DNA from: Mariniflexile sp. TRM1-10
Lineage (GTDB): Bacteria; Bacteroidota; Bacteroidia; Flavobacteriales; Flavobacteriaceae
Length of the DNA stretch: 64,000 nucleotides
Assembly: GCF_003425985.1 (NCBI RefSeq)
Contig: NZ_CP022985.1
Coordinates: 3,022,001 to 3,086,000 of the forward strand
Direction: 5' to 3'
The stretch's first letter is position 1. The number at the start of each line of letters is the position of its first letter. Shown here one piece after another: positions 34,334 through 43,907 of the stretch. The position numbers were made by a program, and so were the translations under genes. The notes under the pieces are model-generated. The model was not told the origin of the DNA, made no database searches, and saw nothing but the letters and a program-made list of their open reading frames with translations.

Positions 34334-37300
34334 ATGAAAAATAAAATACTATTAAAAACATTATGGGGTATTCTTGCCTTGTTATTTTCTGCCAATGGCT
34401 TGTTGGCACAGGAAATACCGATACAGGGAAAAATAACCTCCTCTGATGACAATATGCCATTACCTGGCGTTACTGTAATTGTTAAAGGTACAACAAACGG
34501 AACCACATCCGATTTTGATGGTAATTATAGCATCAATGTGTCCTCCCCAAATTCCATATTGGTTTTTAGTTCCATAGGCTTTATTTCCAAAGAAATTAAG
34601 GTAGATGGGCAAAAATCCATCAATGTTTCTTTGAAAACTGATATAACTGCCTTGGACGAAGTGATCGTTGTGGGTTATGATTCCAAAAAGGTAAAGGATT
34701 TAACAGGTGCCATCGAAACCGTCAAAGTGGATGATATCAAGGATTTACCGGGAGGTAATGCCATGAAAAATCTTCAGGGGCGTTTAGCTGGAGTACAAGT
34801 ATATACTAATGGTAATCCGGCTAGTGGCGCAGTTGTTAGAATTCGAGGAGAAGGATTGGGCAGATTAGGTAATAATGATCCTCTTTATGTGATTGATGGT
34901 GTTCCTACCAAGGCAGGCATGCATGAATTGAATCAAAACGACATAGAATCGATCCAGGTATTGAAGGATGCAGCCGCAGCGAGTATTTACGGATCGCGGG
35001 CAGCGAATGGGGTTATTATTATTACAACAAAGAAAGGTTCCAACAAACTCAGCGTAAGTATTAAAAGCAGTGTTTCCATTGAAGATTTTCAGTATGATGT
35101 GAGACCATTAAATACTGAGGAGCGGGCAACAGTAGTTTGGAGAGCGGCAGTCAATGATGGAATAAATCCGAATACGGTTTCGCCATTATATAACTACCAA
35201 TGGAACGGCGATTTTTCAAATCCTGAATTGAATAAGATTCTGTTCCCGGAATATATTGATGGAGCCAGGGAAATGCGACCTGCCAATACGAATTGGTTTG
35301 ACCAAATCACGCAAACATCCGTGATACAGGATCATAATGTAGCCGTTTCAAATGGAAATGAATCCGGTAACTACTATATGTCACTGGGGTATTATGATCA
35401 CGATGGCATTATTAAGTATTCCAATTTTGAACGGTACACTTTCAAACTTAATTCTACTTATGATGTGATTAAAGATGTCCTGACGATTGGAGAAAACTTT
35501 ACGGGGACAAACCAGAGCGCTAACAAAGTTAACGACCAAGCCGAATATGCGGCAGGAATAGCATTCGAGCAGCAATCCATTGTTCCTATCAGAACCGAGG
35601 ACGGTAGTGATTGGGGAGGCCCTACTGGCGGGATTACAAACACCGATAACCCGGTACGCGTGATAGAAGATAGTAAGCATAGCAAATACCATTTCAATCG
35701 GTTTCTTGGGAATGTGTTTGTTGAATTTAAGCCAATCAGTAATCTGAAACTTCGATCAAGTTTTGGTGTGGATTATAACATTTTTTACTGGCGTGATTTT
35801 AAAAAGGCTTATTCGCCAGGAAACCTGAATGTTGAGGATCAGTTGGTGAATGCTTTTTCAAGGTACGGAAACTATGTTTGGTCAAACATTGCAACTTATA
35901 ACATTGAGAAGGGTAATCATAACATTGCCTTACTGGCTGGTTCTGAATCTATTTCATATCAATCAGAGGAGTTTTCAGCTTCTCGAAGAGGATTTGCGGC
36001 ACAAAATCTGGACTTCGCTTATTTGAACCAAGGAACAGAAAATATTCAAAATGGAGGTTCTGGCACTAAATGGACCCTGCAATCTTTTTTTGCGAAAGCA
36101 GATTACAATCTAAAGGATAAATATCTGGCCTCAGCAACAATCCGAAGAGACGGTTCATCAAGATTCGGTGCAAACAACCGTTGGGGTAATTTTCCAGCAG
36201 CATCAGTAGGCTGGAGAATAAGTAATGAGAATTTTTTAAAAGACAGTAAAGGTCTATCGGAATTGAAGCTCAGGGGCAGTTGGGGTCTAACAGGTAATCA
36301 AGAAATAGATCCGCGAGCACAATATGTGATTTTTGAACCCAGATATGCTACCCAGTCGATGTTTACTTTCAATCAAGATAATGGTACGGCCTATGATATC
36401 AATGGAAATAATTCCGGTCAACTGCCATCAGGATTCGCAAAGGCACAAACAGGAAACCCTGACTTAAAATGGGAAACCTCTGAAACTATTAATTTTGGAG
36501 TTGATTTTGGTCTTTTTGATGATAAATTAACAGGTTCCATTGAATATTATGTAAAAGAAACTAAGGATATCCTAACGTCAACACAGCCGGTAGCAACAGA
36601 GGGAGAAGGAGCCAATAGGTTTGTTAATGCAGGAACGGTAGAAAATCGTGGACTTGAAGTTGTATTAGGTTATGCTGATAGCTTTAATATTGGAAATAAG
36701 GCACTTGATATCAACATAAATGGTAATATAGCAACCCTATCCAATAAAGTTAAAGAACTGCCTCTTCATGTACAGAACCAATTTGGAGGGAACGGGGATG
36801 ATCAAACGATCATTGGTAGAAACGTATATTCTGTTTATGGATATGTGGCAGATGGACTCTTCCAGAGCCAGGAAGAAGTGGATGCTCATGCAGCCCAGTC
36901 AGGTGCCGCACCCGGACGCATTAGGTTCAAAGACTTAAATGAAGACGGTGTGGTGGATGATCTTGATCAAAAGTTTTTTACATCAACCTCGCCTAAAATT
37001 CTTTATGGACTGAACATTGATATGGCCTGTGGGGCTTTCGATTTCAACATGTTTTTCCAAGGAGTTTACGGTTCGCAGGCTGTAAACTGGTGGAAACTCT
37101 TTACCGATTTTACTTCAATAAATGCGGGTTCTAATTACGGAGAAAGAACCCTTAATGCTTGGACTCCAGAGAATACCGATACCGATGTTCCTGCTTTAAC
37201 TACTGTAGATAATAACAATGAGTGGCGGGTATCTACATTTAGATATGAAAACTCATCTTATCTCAAGTTCCGAAATCTTTCTGTAGGCTATACGTTACCC

Positions 37301-37468
37301 GAAAATATTATTTCAAAGCTTGGAATTTCAAAAGCACGCATTTTTCTGTCAGGACAAAACATGTTTACTATAAAAGCCAGAAGTACCCGTATGCAAGATC
37401 CAGAAACACCCGGTGCAGGTTTCCCAATACCAAGGCGATATTCCTTAGGACTAAACTTTACATTTTAA
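34334..37468 (+). CDS. SusC-type TonB-dependent transporter, SusC3
   Basis: The start is at MKNKILLKTL (signal peptide to LLAQ), as in SusC2. The 1044-residue protein has a regulatory-like domain (27-105), TonB box LDEVIVVGYD, a plug with DPLYVIDGVPTK and VLKDAAAASIYGSRAANGVI, and a barrel ending RRYSLGLNFTF with the terminal Phe usual for outer-membrane proteins. After the TonB box it is only distantly related to SusC1/2, so it probably takes a different fructan or chain length. SusD3 follows after 18 bp. Expression should be controlled with SusC2 because their leaders are nearly identical. Confidence 0.93.
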   Translation: MKNKILLKTLWGILALLFSANGLLAQEIPIQGKITSSDDNMPLPGVTVIVKGTTNGTTSDFDGNYSINVSSPNSILVFSSIGFISKEIKVDGQKSINVSLKTDITALDEVIVVGYDSKKVKDLTGAIETVKVDDIKDLPGGNAMKNLQGRLAGVQVYTNGNPASGAVVRIRGEGLGRLGNNDPLYVIDGVPTKAGMHELNQNDIESIQVLKDAAAASIYGSRAANGVIIITTKKGSNKLSVSIKSSVSIEDFQYDVRPLNTEERATVVWRAAVNDGINPNTVSPLYNYQWNGDFSNPELNKILFPEYIDGAREMRPANTNWFDQITQTSVIQDHNVAVSNGNESGNYYMSLGYYDHDGIIKYSNFERYTFKLNSTYDVIKDVLTIGENFTGTNQSANKVNDQAEYAAGIAFEQQSIVPIRTEDGSDWGGPTGGITNTDNPVRVIEDSKHSKYHFNRFLGNVFVEFKPISNLKLRSSFGVDYNIFYWRDFKKAYSPGNLNVEDQLVNAFSRYGNYVWSNIATYNIEKGNHNIALLAGSESISYQSEEFSASRRGFAAQNLDFAYLNQGTENIQNGGSGTKWTLQSFFAKADYNLKDKYLASATIRRDGSSRFGANNRWGNFPAASVGWRISNENFLKDSKGLSELKLRGSWGLTGNQEIDPRAQYVIFEPRYATQSMFTFNQDNGTAYDINGNNSGQLPSGFAKAQTGNPDLKWETSETINFGVDFGLFDDKLTGSIEYYVKETKDILTSTQPVATEGEGANRFVNAGTVENRGLEVVLGYADSFNIGNKALDININGNIATLSNKVKELPLHVQNQFGGNGDDQTIIGRNVYSVYGYVADGLFQSQEEVDAHAAQSGAAPGRIRFKDLNEDGVVDDLDQKFFTSTSPKILYGLNIDMACGAFDFNMFFQGVYGSQAVNWWKLFTDFTSINAGSNYGERTLNAWTPENTDTDVPALTTVDNNNEWRVSTFRYENSSYLKFRNLSVGYTLPENIISKLGISKARIFLSGQNMFTIKARSTRMQDPETPGAGFPIPRRYSLGLNFTF

Positions 37469-37486
37469 TTTAAAACGAATTTAGAA

Positions 37487-39193
37487 ATGAAACGATATAT
37501 TAATAATTACATTTCAATCCTTGCGCTTGTATTGTTTACAGGGTGCAGTGACTTTCTGGAGGTAGAACCTCAGGCAACTCTAAGTGAAAGCCAGGTAACA
37601 ACACCTGAGAACGTGGATAAACTCGTGATTGCTGCGTACTCTTCCTTGGGCAATGACCACTATGTGTCACCACATCTACTTTGGCCGACAGGTAACTTAA
37701 GGGCTGGCGATGCCCACAAGGGTGGTAACGGTCCAGCTGACATTTTTGGATACCATGTACTATCTGTTTTTAAGCCGATTATTGCTGATATGAGCTCACT
37801 CCCACCAGACCTCTTGGATTTATTTGATATTCGCTGGTCGAGGGATTTTATTGGAATCTCAAGGGCAAACAGTGCTTTAAAGGTATTAAATAATGCCTCA
37901 CTGGAGGAGGTGCCTTTACGCGACCAAAGAATTGGGGAAATGCGGTTTATAAGAGCGTTTTTCTATTTTGATGCAAAGATCCACTGGAAAAGGGTACCAT
38001 TTATTGACGAATTTATAGAAGACCCAAAAATGGTTTCTAATGTGGAGCTTACCGATCAGGAATTGTGGAATAAAATAGCTGAGGATTTGGAATATGCCAA
38101 AGACGTATTGCCAGTAACCCAGAGCCAGATTGGGAGAATCAATAAGTTGCAGGCAACCGCATTTCTTGCCAAGGTAAAATTATATCAGGCTTATGAACAG
38201 AGCGATATGGATCATAGTGTAATCAATATCAACCAGACTATGCTTGAAGAGGTTGTGAATTTATGTGATGAAGTGATCAATTCTGGTAAATATTCCCTGG
38301 TTTCTGATTATGCCATGAATTTTTTAAATGAGTTTGAGTTCAATGATGAGGTCATTTTCGCCATTCAGCGTTCCATTGAAGATGGTAGTCCTGATGGTAG
38401 GGGCTCATGGTCAGGAGCTTTAAATTATCCTCAAGATCCAGCTTGGGGCTGCTGTGGGTTTCATGTACCTACTCAAAATTTTGTGAATGCATTCAAAACA
38501 GATGCTAATGGACTACCACTATTTGGTACGTTCAATAATAACAATTATGATGTAGCTACAGATGCTGTTGATCCGCGATTGGACCATACAGTTTCAATGG
38601 AGGGGAAACCATTCAAATATGATCCTTCATTTGTGCACCCCGGTGATGGTTGGGCGCGAAATCCTGGTACTTATGGAAATTATGTTTCCATGAAAGAACT
38701 GGACGAGCCTGATTGTGAATGCAGGGCAGCCAATGGGCCATTTACCATCAGCTCACGGAATACGACTATCATACGCTATGCTGACCTGCTCCTATGGAAA
38801 GCCGAAGCGCTTATTGAACTCAACAGAATCTCTGAAGCCTTGCCAATTATCAATGATATCAGGGACAGGGCAGCAAACAGTAGGGGGCGTTTAAACAATG
38901 CCTCCATCTATAATGTTGGATCGTATTCTTCTCTGGGATCACAGGAAGAAGCACGTGAAAAGCTGAGATGGGAAAGAAGACTGGAACTGGGCTTGGAAGG
39001 TTGGAGGTTTTTTGACCTTGTGAGATGGGGTATTGCCAAAGAAACTTTGGATGCCTATCAGGCGGTGGAAGTAACGAGAGCGCCATACCTGATTGATTAT
39101 GAATTTACGGCTGGAAAAAATGAATATATGCCTATTCCACATAAGCAGGTTATTGCCAGCAATTTTCTTTATGAACAAAATCCTAAATACTAA
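37487..39193 (+). CDS. SusD-family surface lipoprotein, SusD3
   Basis: The 568-residue lipoprotein has signal LALVLFTGC (Cys20) followed by SDFLEVEP, the common start of SusD proteins. It shows IGEMRFIRAFFYFD (TPR part), the LRWERRLELGLEGWRFFDLVRWG segment near the C-terminus, and EYMPIPHKQVI with QNPKY at the end. It is clearly of a different subgroup from SusD1/2, consistent with its partner SusC3. An unusual CGCCG-type Cys pair appears in AWGCCGFHVPTQ, and a further DCECRA stretch is seen. It binds glycan at the surface and caps SusC3. Confidence 0.92.
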   Translation: MKRYINNYISILALVLFTGCSDFLEVEPQATLSESQVTTPENVDKLVIAAYSSLGNDHYVSPHLLWPTGNLRAGDAHKGGNGPADIFGYHVLSVFKPIIADMSSLPPDLLDLFDIRWSRDFIGISRANSALKVLNNASLEEVPLRDQRIGEMRFIRAFFYFDAKIHWKRVPFIDEFIEDPKMVSNVELTDQELWNKIAEDLEYAKDVLPVTQSQIGRINKLQATAFLAKVKLYQAYEQSDMDHSVININQTMLEEVVNLCDEVINSGKYSLVSDYAMNFLNEFEFNDEVIFAIQRSIEDGSPDGRGSWSGALNYPQDPAWGCCGFHVPTQNFVNAFKTDANGLPLFGTFNNNNYDVATDAVDPRLDHTVSMEGKPFKYDPSFVHPGDGWARNPGTYGNYVSMKELDEPDCECRAANGPFTISSRNTTIIRYADLLLWKAEALIELNRISEALPIINDIRDRAANSRGRLNNASIYNVGSYSSLGSQEEAREKLRWERRLELGLEGWRFFDLVRWGIAKETLDAYQAVEVTRAPYLIDYEFTAGKNEYMPIPHKQVIASNFLYEQNPKY

Positions 39194-39198
39194 GAAAG

Positions 39199-40608
39199 AT
39201 GAAAAGATTGAATATTTTATATATGTCCCTTTTCCTGATGCTATTGTTTACACAATGCACAGATATAGATTCGTTTGATAATCTATCTATTGATATCGGA
39301 GACCATCTAGGAGTGTCCATTACAGATATAAGTGTACTTGGAGCTGATGAGGTGACCATTTCAGAGGAAACGGGAAAAATTGTTGTGATGTTCCCTTGTG
39401 GGACAGACTTGAGCAGTATTGCACCCACTTTAACCCTTTCAGAAGGCGCTACTGTGACACCTGAATCTGGGGCCCCAGTGGATTTTTCCAGAGCAAAAGA
39501 ATATATGGTTGTGAATGGAAATCAATTTAAAAAATATACGATTTCTGCACAAGTCAACTGTATCCCCGTCGGTGATAACCTGATTTATAATGGGGGATTT
39601 GATAATGAGTTCGGATGGACTGTTATTTCACATAATAATTCCGGAAATGGATTGTTGACAATTGCTGATGGCGTAGCGATTTGGGATGAGGCGATTGATG
39701 TGCCATCTGGTGCTTGGGGCAACGAAGCCCACATGGGGATGTATCAAAAAATTGTAGTTGATGAGGCAGGTGACTACCAGTTAGACCTTGACATTACCAT
39801 TAATGGTTTTGAAGAAGTATGGTTTGAGGCTTATGTGGGAACTACTGAGCCCATTGAAGGCGCAGACTATGGCGCTCCAGCAGTGAAGGTACTTGCTGCT
39901 AATGCCTGGGATTGTGCGGATACCCAAAAATTCTATTCAGGGTCGTTAGCGGCGACTGAATGCCAAAATCTGGATGGCCGCATTTCTTTGGAAGCTGGTA
40001 CTTACTATGTGGCGATCAGAAGTGGTGGTTTCACCTTTGGAGAAGGCGGTATTATCGTCGATAATATTTCAATGGAAAAAGCTCAGCCCGAAGGCGTATC
40101 GATTGCCAATGGTGGGTTTGATAACGAATCTGGATGGACTATCATTTCACATAATAATTCCGGAAATGGATTGTTAACAATTGCAGATGGAGTCGCCATT
40201 TGGGATGAAGCGATTGACGTACCGTCCGGCTACTGGGGAGATGAAGCCCATATGGGGATGTACCAGAAAATTGAAGTTAGTGAGGCTGGAGACTATCAGT
40301 TAGACCTTGATATTACCATTAACGGTTTTGATGAAGTGTGGTTTGAGGTTTATGTGGGAACTACTGAGCCCATTGCAGGCGCAGACTATGGTGACCCAGC
40401 AGTGAAGGTACTCGCTGCCAATGCTTGGGATTGTGGGGATACCCAGAAATTCTATTCAGGTTCGTTGGCAGAGACTGGATGCCAAGATCTGGATGGCAGC
40501 ATTTCTTTGACTGCTGGCACTTACTATGTGGTGATCCGAAGTGGTGGTTTCACCTTTGGAGAAGGTGGTATAGTGGTCGATAATGTTTCAATGGACAAAA
40601 TCAATTAA
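39199..40608 (+). CDS. Surface lipoprotein with two tandem glycan-binding-like domains (SusE/F position)
   Basis: The 469-residue lipoprotein has a signal ending LLFTQC (Cys20) followed by TDIDSFD. Residues about 38-118 form an Ig-like domain of the type found before binding modules in SusE-position proteins. Two copies of a domain of about 170 residues follow (about 131-296 and 304-469), roughly 85% identical by eye. Both carry NGGFDNExGW, WDEAIDVPSG, VWFEvYVGTTEP, AANAWDC, DTQKFYSGSLA and YYVxIRSGGFTFGEGGI. The same domain type, more diverged, forms the C-terminal half of the PKD lipoproteins at 8952 and 32318. It starts 5 bp after SusD3 and should capture fructan for the SusC3 system. Confidence 0.8.
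   Translation: MKRLNILYMSLFLMLLFTQCTDIDSFDNLSIDIGDHLGVSITDISVLGADEVTISEETGKIVVMFPCGTDLSSIAPTLTLSEGATVTPESGAPVDFSRAKEYMVVNGNQFKKYTISAQVNCIPVGDNLIYNGGFDNEFGWTVISHNNSGNGLLTIADGVAIWDEAIDVPSGAWGNEAHMGMYQKIVVDEAGDYQLDLDITINGFEEVWFEAYVGTTEPIEGADYGAPAVKVLAANAWDCADTQKFYSGSLAATECQNLDGRISLEAGTYYVAIRSGGFTFGEGGIIVDNISMEKAQPEGVSIANGGFDNESGWTIISHNNSGNGLLTIADGVAIWDEAIDVPSGYWGDEAHMGMYQKIEVSEAGDYQLDLDITINGFDEVWFEVYVGTTEPIAGADYGDPAVKVLAANAWDCGDTQKFYSGSLAETGCQDLDGSISLTAGTYYVVIRSGGFTFGEGGIVVDNVSMDKIN
39589..40605 (+). repeat. Tandem duplication inside the lipoprotein gene (519-bp period)
   Basis: The AATGGnGGnTTTGATAAnGA start recurs at 39589 and 40108. The two units stay alignable over their full length with about 15% base differences, which shows a recent internal duplication. 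Confidence 0.85.
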
Positions 40609-40620
40609 TTCTTGAAAGGT

Positions 40621-40663
40621 CCTGGTTTTGGGACATCATGTTTATGGTGACTTATAAACCAGG
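40621..40663 (+). terminator. Weak terminator-like hairpin after the lipoprotein gene
   Basis: CCTGGTTT (40621-40628) pairs with AAACCAGG (40656-40663) across a 27-base loop, followed by a T-rich tract. The remaining bases to 40893 show no recognisable gene. Confidence 0.45.
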
Positions 40664-40893
40664 GCTTTACTTTATTTATTACAAAATTCATTACCAATTT
40701 ATTGCTGACGGATCTACCTATGTTCGAGAGGCAAAAAGTAAACTCTTATATAGACAAACAAATCATATTGCCTTTTTGAACAAATCAGATATATATGAAG
40801 TGAGCATACATTTTAGAATTCTTGGCATACCAATCAAGGATGAATAAGTTTATTGCGAATTCCATGTGTACTATTAAATACAGACACTTATAT

Positions 40894-42411
40894 ATGAAAA
40901 CCATACATATTTCTTTTCTATTTATTTCAATAACCATTCTCTCTTGCCAGTTTAAATCTAGTAAAGTGAGCAAGACGGAGGTAGGTTTCAATGAACAGCA
41001 CCGTCTTCAATACCATTTTTCTCCTAAGGAAATGTGGATGAATGATCCAAATGGTATGGTCTATTACGATGGTGAGTATCATTTATTCTTTCAGCATACA
41101 CCCCATACTTCCACACCAGATTTTCCAAACATGCATTGGGGGCATGCGATAAGTACAGATATGGTGCATTGGAAAGAATTACCTCCCGCTATTGCGCCTG
41201 ACGAACATGGAGCCATCTTTTCAGGCAGTGCGGTGGTTGATTATAACAATACAGCTGGATTGCAATCGGGAAAGGATAAAACACTCATTTCCATTTTTAC
41301 TTATAGTCCAGCAAATGGAGTGCAAAATCAAGGAATGGCCTATAGTAATGACAGAGGTCGAACCTGGGTCAAATACGAGAATAATCCCGTGCTTCAAAAC
41401 CAAGGCATTGCTGACTTTCGGGATCCCAAGGTCTTTTGGTATGAGAGAGACCAGAAATGGTTCATGACACTGGCTGTGAAAGATCATGTCGAGTTGTATT
41501 CATCCCCTGACCTTAAATTCTGGACTAAGGAGAGTGAATTTGGTCAATCCATTGGTGCACATGGAGGCATATGGGAATGTCCTGATTTGTTCAGTCTATC
41601 TGATGGTAACGGTGCGGAAAAATGGGTTATGCTAGTAAGTATCAATCCCGGAGGGCCAAATGGAGGGTCAGCGACACAATATTTCATAGGTGATTTCGAC
41701 GGCCATAAGTTTACGGCAGAACATAGCGACATACGATGGTTGGATAATGGACCAGACAATTATGCAGGCGTTACCTGGTCGAATGTGAAAAGAAGAAAAT
41801 TGCTTCTTGGCTGGATGAGTAACTGGGAATATTCCCAGATAGTTCCAACCAATAAATGGCGAGGCGCCATGACGGTACCAAGAGAGCTGGAACTTGTAAA
41901 AATTGATGGTCAAACCTATGTGGCTTCCATGCCAGTAAGCGAACTAAATACGCTCCATGAGAGCAAAGGGTTAAAAGCAGGGTTAGCCTTAAATAGTAGT
42001 GTTGACCTAGCGGAAACTTATGATATTCAGCCCTCAAAATTTGACCTGAGTTTTACTATTGAAAACAAACCTTTTGAATTAAAATTGTCTAATGATGATG
42101 GTGAATATCTGCTGGTAGGTTACGATTTAGGAAACCGCGAGTTTTATATAGATAGAAGACGAGCCGGAAAGACCAGCTTTAGCGATGCTTTTGGCAGGAG
42201 AAATACAGCAAAAAGGATCTCCAATGACGGTAATATAGAAATCCGTTTATTGGTAGACGTAAGTTCTATAGAGCTGTTTACAGACGATGGAGAAGTTGTT
42301 ATGACTTCCTTGTTTTTCCCCAATAGCGATTTCACCCATTTAGAGCTATCAACAGAAAGCAAAACAACATTAAAAGGCTTTGAGATAAATGAAATGAAAT
42401 CTATTTGGTAG
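40894..42411 (+). CDS. GH32 fructan hydrolase lipoprotein
   Basis: The start at 40894 gives a lipoprotein signal MKTIHISFLFISITILSC. The after-Cys QFKSSK has no acids, which suggests the periplasmic face. The 505-residue enzyme has the full GH32 set: nucleophile D51 in WMNDPNG, FRDPKVFW with the stabiliser Asp, WECPDLF with the acid/base Glu, and the C-terminal beta-sandwich (SSIELFTDDGEVVMTSLFF). It closely resembles the GH32 half of the fusion protein at 11089-14007, but here it is a free gene. Its role is exo-type release of fructose from imported oligosaccharides. The MFS porter and fructokinase follow, completing the uptake route. Confidence 0.93.
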   Translation: MKTIHISFLFISITILSCQFKSSKVSKTEVGFNEQHRLQYHFSPKEMWMNDPNGMVYYDGEYHLFFQHTPHTSTPDFPNMHWGHAISTDMVHWKELPPAIAPDEHGAIFSGSAVVDYNNTAGLQSGKDKTLISIFTYSPANGVQNQGMAYSNDRGRTWVKYENNPVLQNQGIADFRDPKVFWYERDQKWFMTLAVKDHVELYSSPDLKFWTKESEFGQSIGAHGGIWECPDLFSLSDGNGAEKWVMLVSINPGGPNGGSATQYFIGDFDGHKFTAEHSDIRWLDNGPDNYAGVTWSNVKRRKLLLGWMSNWEYSQIVPTNKWRGAMTVPRELELVKIDGQTYVASMPVSELNTLHESKGLKAGLALNSSVDLAETYDIQPSKFDLSFTIENKPFELKLSNDDGEYLLVGYDLGNREFYIDRRRAGKTSFSDAFGRRNTAKRISNDGNIEIRLLVDVSSIELFTDDGEVVMTSLFFPNSDFTHLELSTESKTTLKGFEINEMKSIW

Positions 42412-42426
42412 ATACAGAAGGAGAGA

Positions 42427-42480
42427 ATTATATATCCAAGAGCTTGGAACAAAACAAGATTAACAGGGATAAGCAATAAC
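42427..42480 (+). pseudogene. Short relic of a fructokinase gene
   Basis: TATATCCAAGAGCTTGGAAC and the following AAAACAAGATTAACAGGGAT align with the fructokinase segment encoding KYPRAWDKIRLTEI (about 80% identity over 50 bp). It lies between GH32 and MFS, where no fructokinase is otherwise found. Confidence 0.65.
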
Positions 42481-42559
42481 TAATTGTTACAAATCAAAAA
42501 CATAAAATGAATCTCTGGCGTACTTTACGTTCAGTAATTCCAATTACACATACTATGAC

Positions 42560-43879
42560 ATGAAAAATAAGATATTGATATGGTCAATCATTGCCGCCAT
42601 GGCAGGTTTCCTTTTCGGATTTGATACCGTAGTTATTTCTGGAGCAGAAAAAAAGTTACAGGCATTATGGAACACGTCTGATGTGTTTCATGGTGTAGTT
42701 GTAATAGGAATGGCATTGTGGGGAACTGTCGTAGGTGCACTTTTTGGTGGAATACCAACTGATAAATTAGGAAGAAAGAAAACCTTATTATGGATAGGGG
42801 TATTATATACGGTTTCTGCATTGGGCTCAGGATTGGTAAGCGATCCATGGTCTTTTGCCTTTTTCAGGTTTATTGGTGGGCTTGGTGTTGGTGCATCTAC
42901 AATTGCTGCACCAGCTTATATTTCTGAGATTGCTCCTGCTAAAGATAGAGGCAAGTTAGTTGGGTTGTATCAATTCAATATTGTTTTTGGTATTTTGATT
43001 GCTTTCTTTTCCAATTATATGTTAAATGATATTGGTGAAAACGCATGGCGTTGGATGGTTGGTATAGAAGCGCTTCCTGCTTTTGCTTATACGCTACTTA
43101 TTTTAACGGTTCCTAAAAGTCCAAGATGGCTACTTACCAAATATAGAAACCATGAAGCTAGGGAAGTGCTTCAAATTATAAATCCAGATTCAGACCCTGA
43201 GCAACTAATAATTAAAATAAGGGATGAAATGGAAAACACCGTGCCAAATGAAAATATATTCTTAAAAAAATATAGGTTTCCTTTAATTTTAGCCTTCCTG
43301 ATGGCATTTTTCAATCAATTATCAGGAATCAATGCTTTGTTGTATTATGCCCCAAGAATATTGGAAGAGGCTGGTTTAGGAGAAAGTTCAGCTTTATTGA
43401 GCAGTATTGGTATTGGCGTAACCAATATGGTTTTTACATTATTGGGCATATTTTTAATAGACAGGTTGGGCAGAAAACAATTAATGTATATATGCTCTTT
43501 TGGGTATATTATTTCGCTGTCTTTGGTTTCGGTAGCCTTCTTTTTAAAGTGGGAAGGTGGATTTGTTCCCGTTTTTTTATTCATGTTTATAGCTGCACAT
43601 GCCATTGGGCAAGGTACTGTCATCTGGGTGTTTATTTCAGAAATCTTTCCAAATCATTTAAGAGGCTCTGGGCAATCATTTGGCAGTTCGGTACACTGGG
43701 TACTTGCCGCTGTTGTGCCTTCATTGGTACCAGTACTTTTTTCAAGTATTGGAGCAGGAATGGTGTTTTTGTTCTTCGCGGTTATGATGGTACTACAACT
43801 TTTGTTCGTCATTTTTATGATGCCAGAAACCAAAGGAGTTCCTCTTGAAGAGTTGAGTGAAAAAATGATTAAAGAATAA
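42560..43879 (+). CDS. MFS sugar porter (fructose uptake)
   Basis: The 439-residue, 12-helix protein belongs to the sugar porter family. It shows GFLFGFDTVVISGAE in helix 1, the DKLGRKKTL loop, RFIGGLGVGASTIAAPAYIS, the PKSPRWLL loop after helix 6, QLSGINALLYYAP in helix 7, DRLGRKQLM, and PETKG at the end. It is closely related to residues 1-445 of the fusion protein, but it ends with its own stop after KMIKE. It sits 28 bp before fructokinase 2, so uptake and phosphorylation of fructose are probably co-transcribed. In the Bacteroides levan locus an inner-membrane fructose transporter of this type has the same position. Confidence 0.92.
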   Translation: MKNKILIWSIIAAMAGFLFGFDTVVISGAEKKLQALWNTSDVFHGVVVIGMALWGTVVGALFGGIPTDKLGRKKTLLWIGVLYTVSALGSGLVSDPWSFAFFRFIGGLGVGASTIAAPAYISEIAPAKDRGKLVGLYQFNIVFGILIAFFSNYMLNDIGENAWRWMVGIEALPAFAYTLLILTVPKSPRWLLTKYRNHEAREVLQIINPDSDPEQLIIKIRDEMENTVPNENIFLKKYRFPLILAFLMAFFNQLSGINALLYYAPRILEEAGLGESSALLSSIGIGVTNMVFTLLGIFLIDRLGRKQLMYICSFGYIISLSLVSVAFFLKWEGGFVPVFLFMFIAAHAIGQGTVIWVFISEIFPNHLRGSGQSFGSSVHWVLAAVVPSLVPVLFSSIGAGMVFLFFAVMMVLQLLFVIFMMPETKGVPLEELSEKMIKE

Positions 43880-43907
43880 AATACAACGGATTCACTTTTA
43901 AATAATT

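Noticed and set aside
40638..40847. Frame of 69 codons between the lipoprotein and GH32 genes
   Set aside because: It overlaps a hairpin, has no recognisable motif and ends inside the GH32 upstream region; probably chance in AT-rich DNA.
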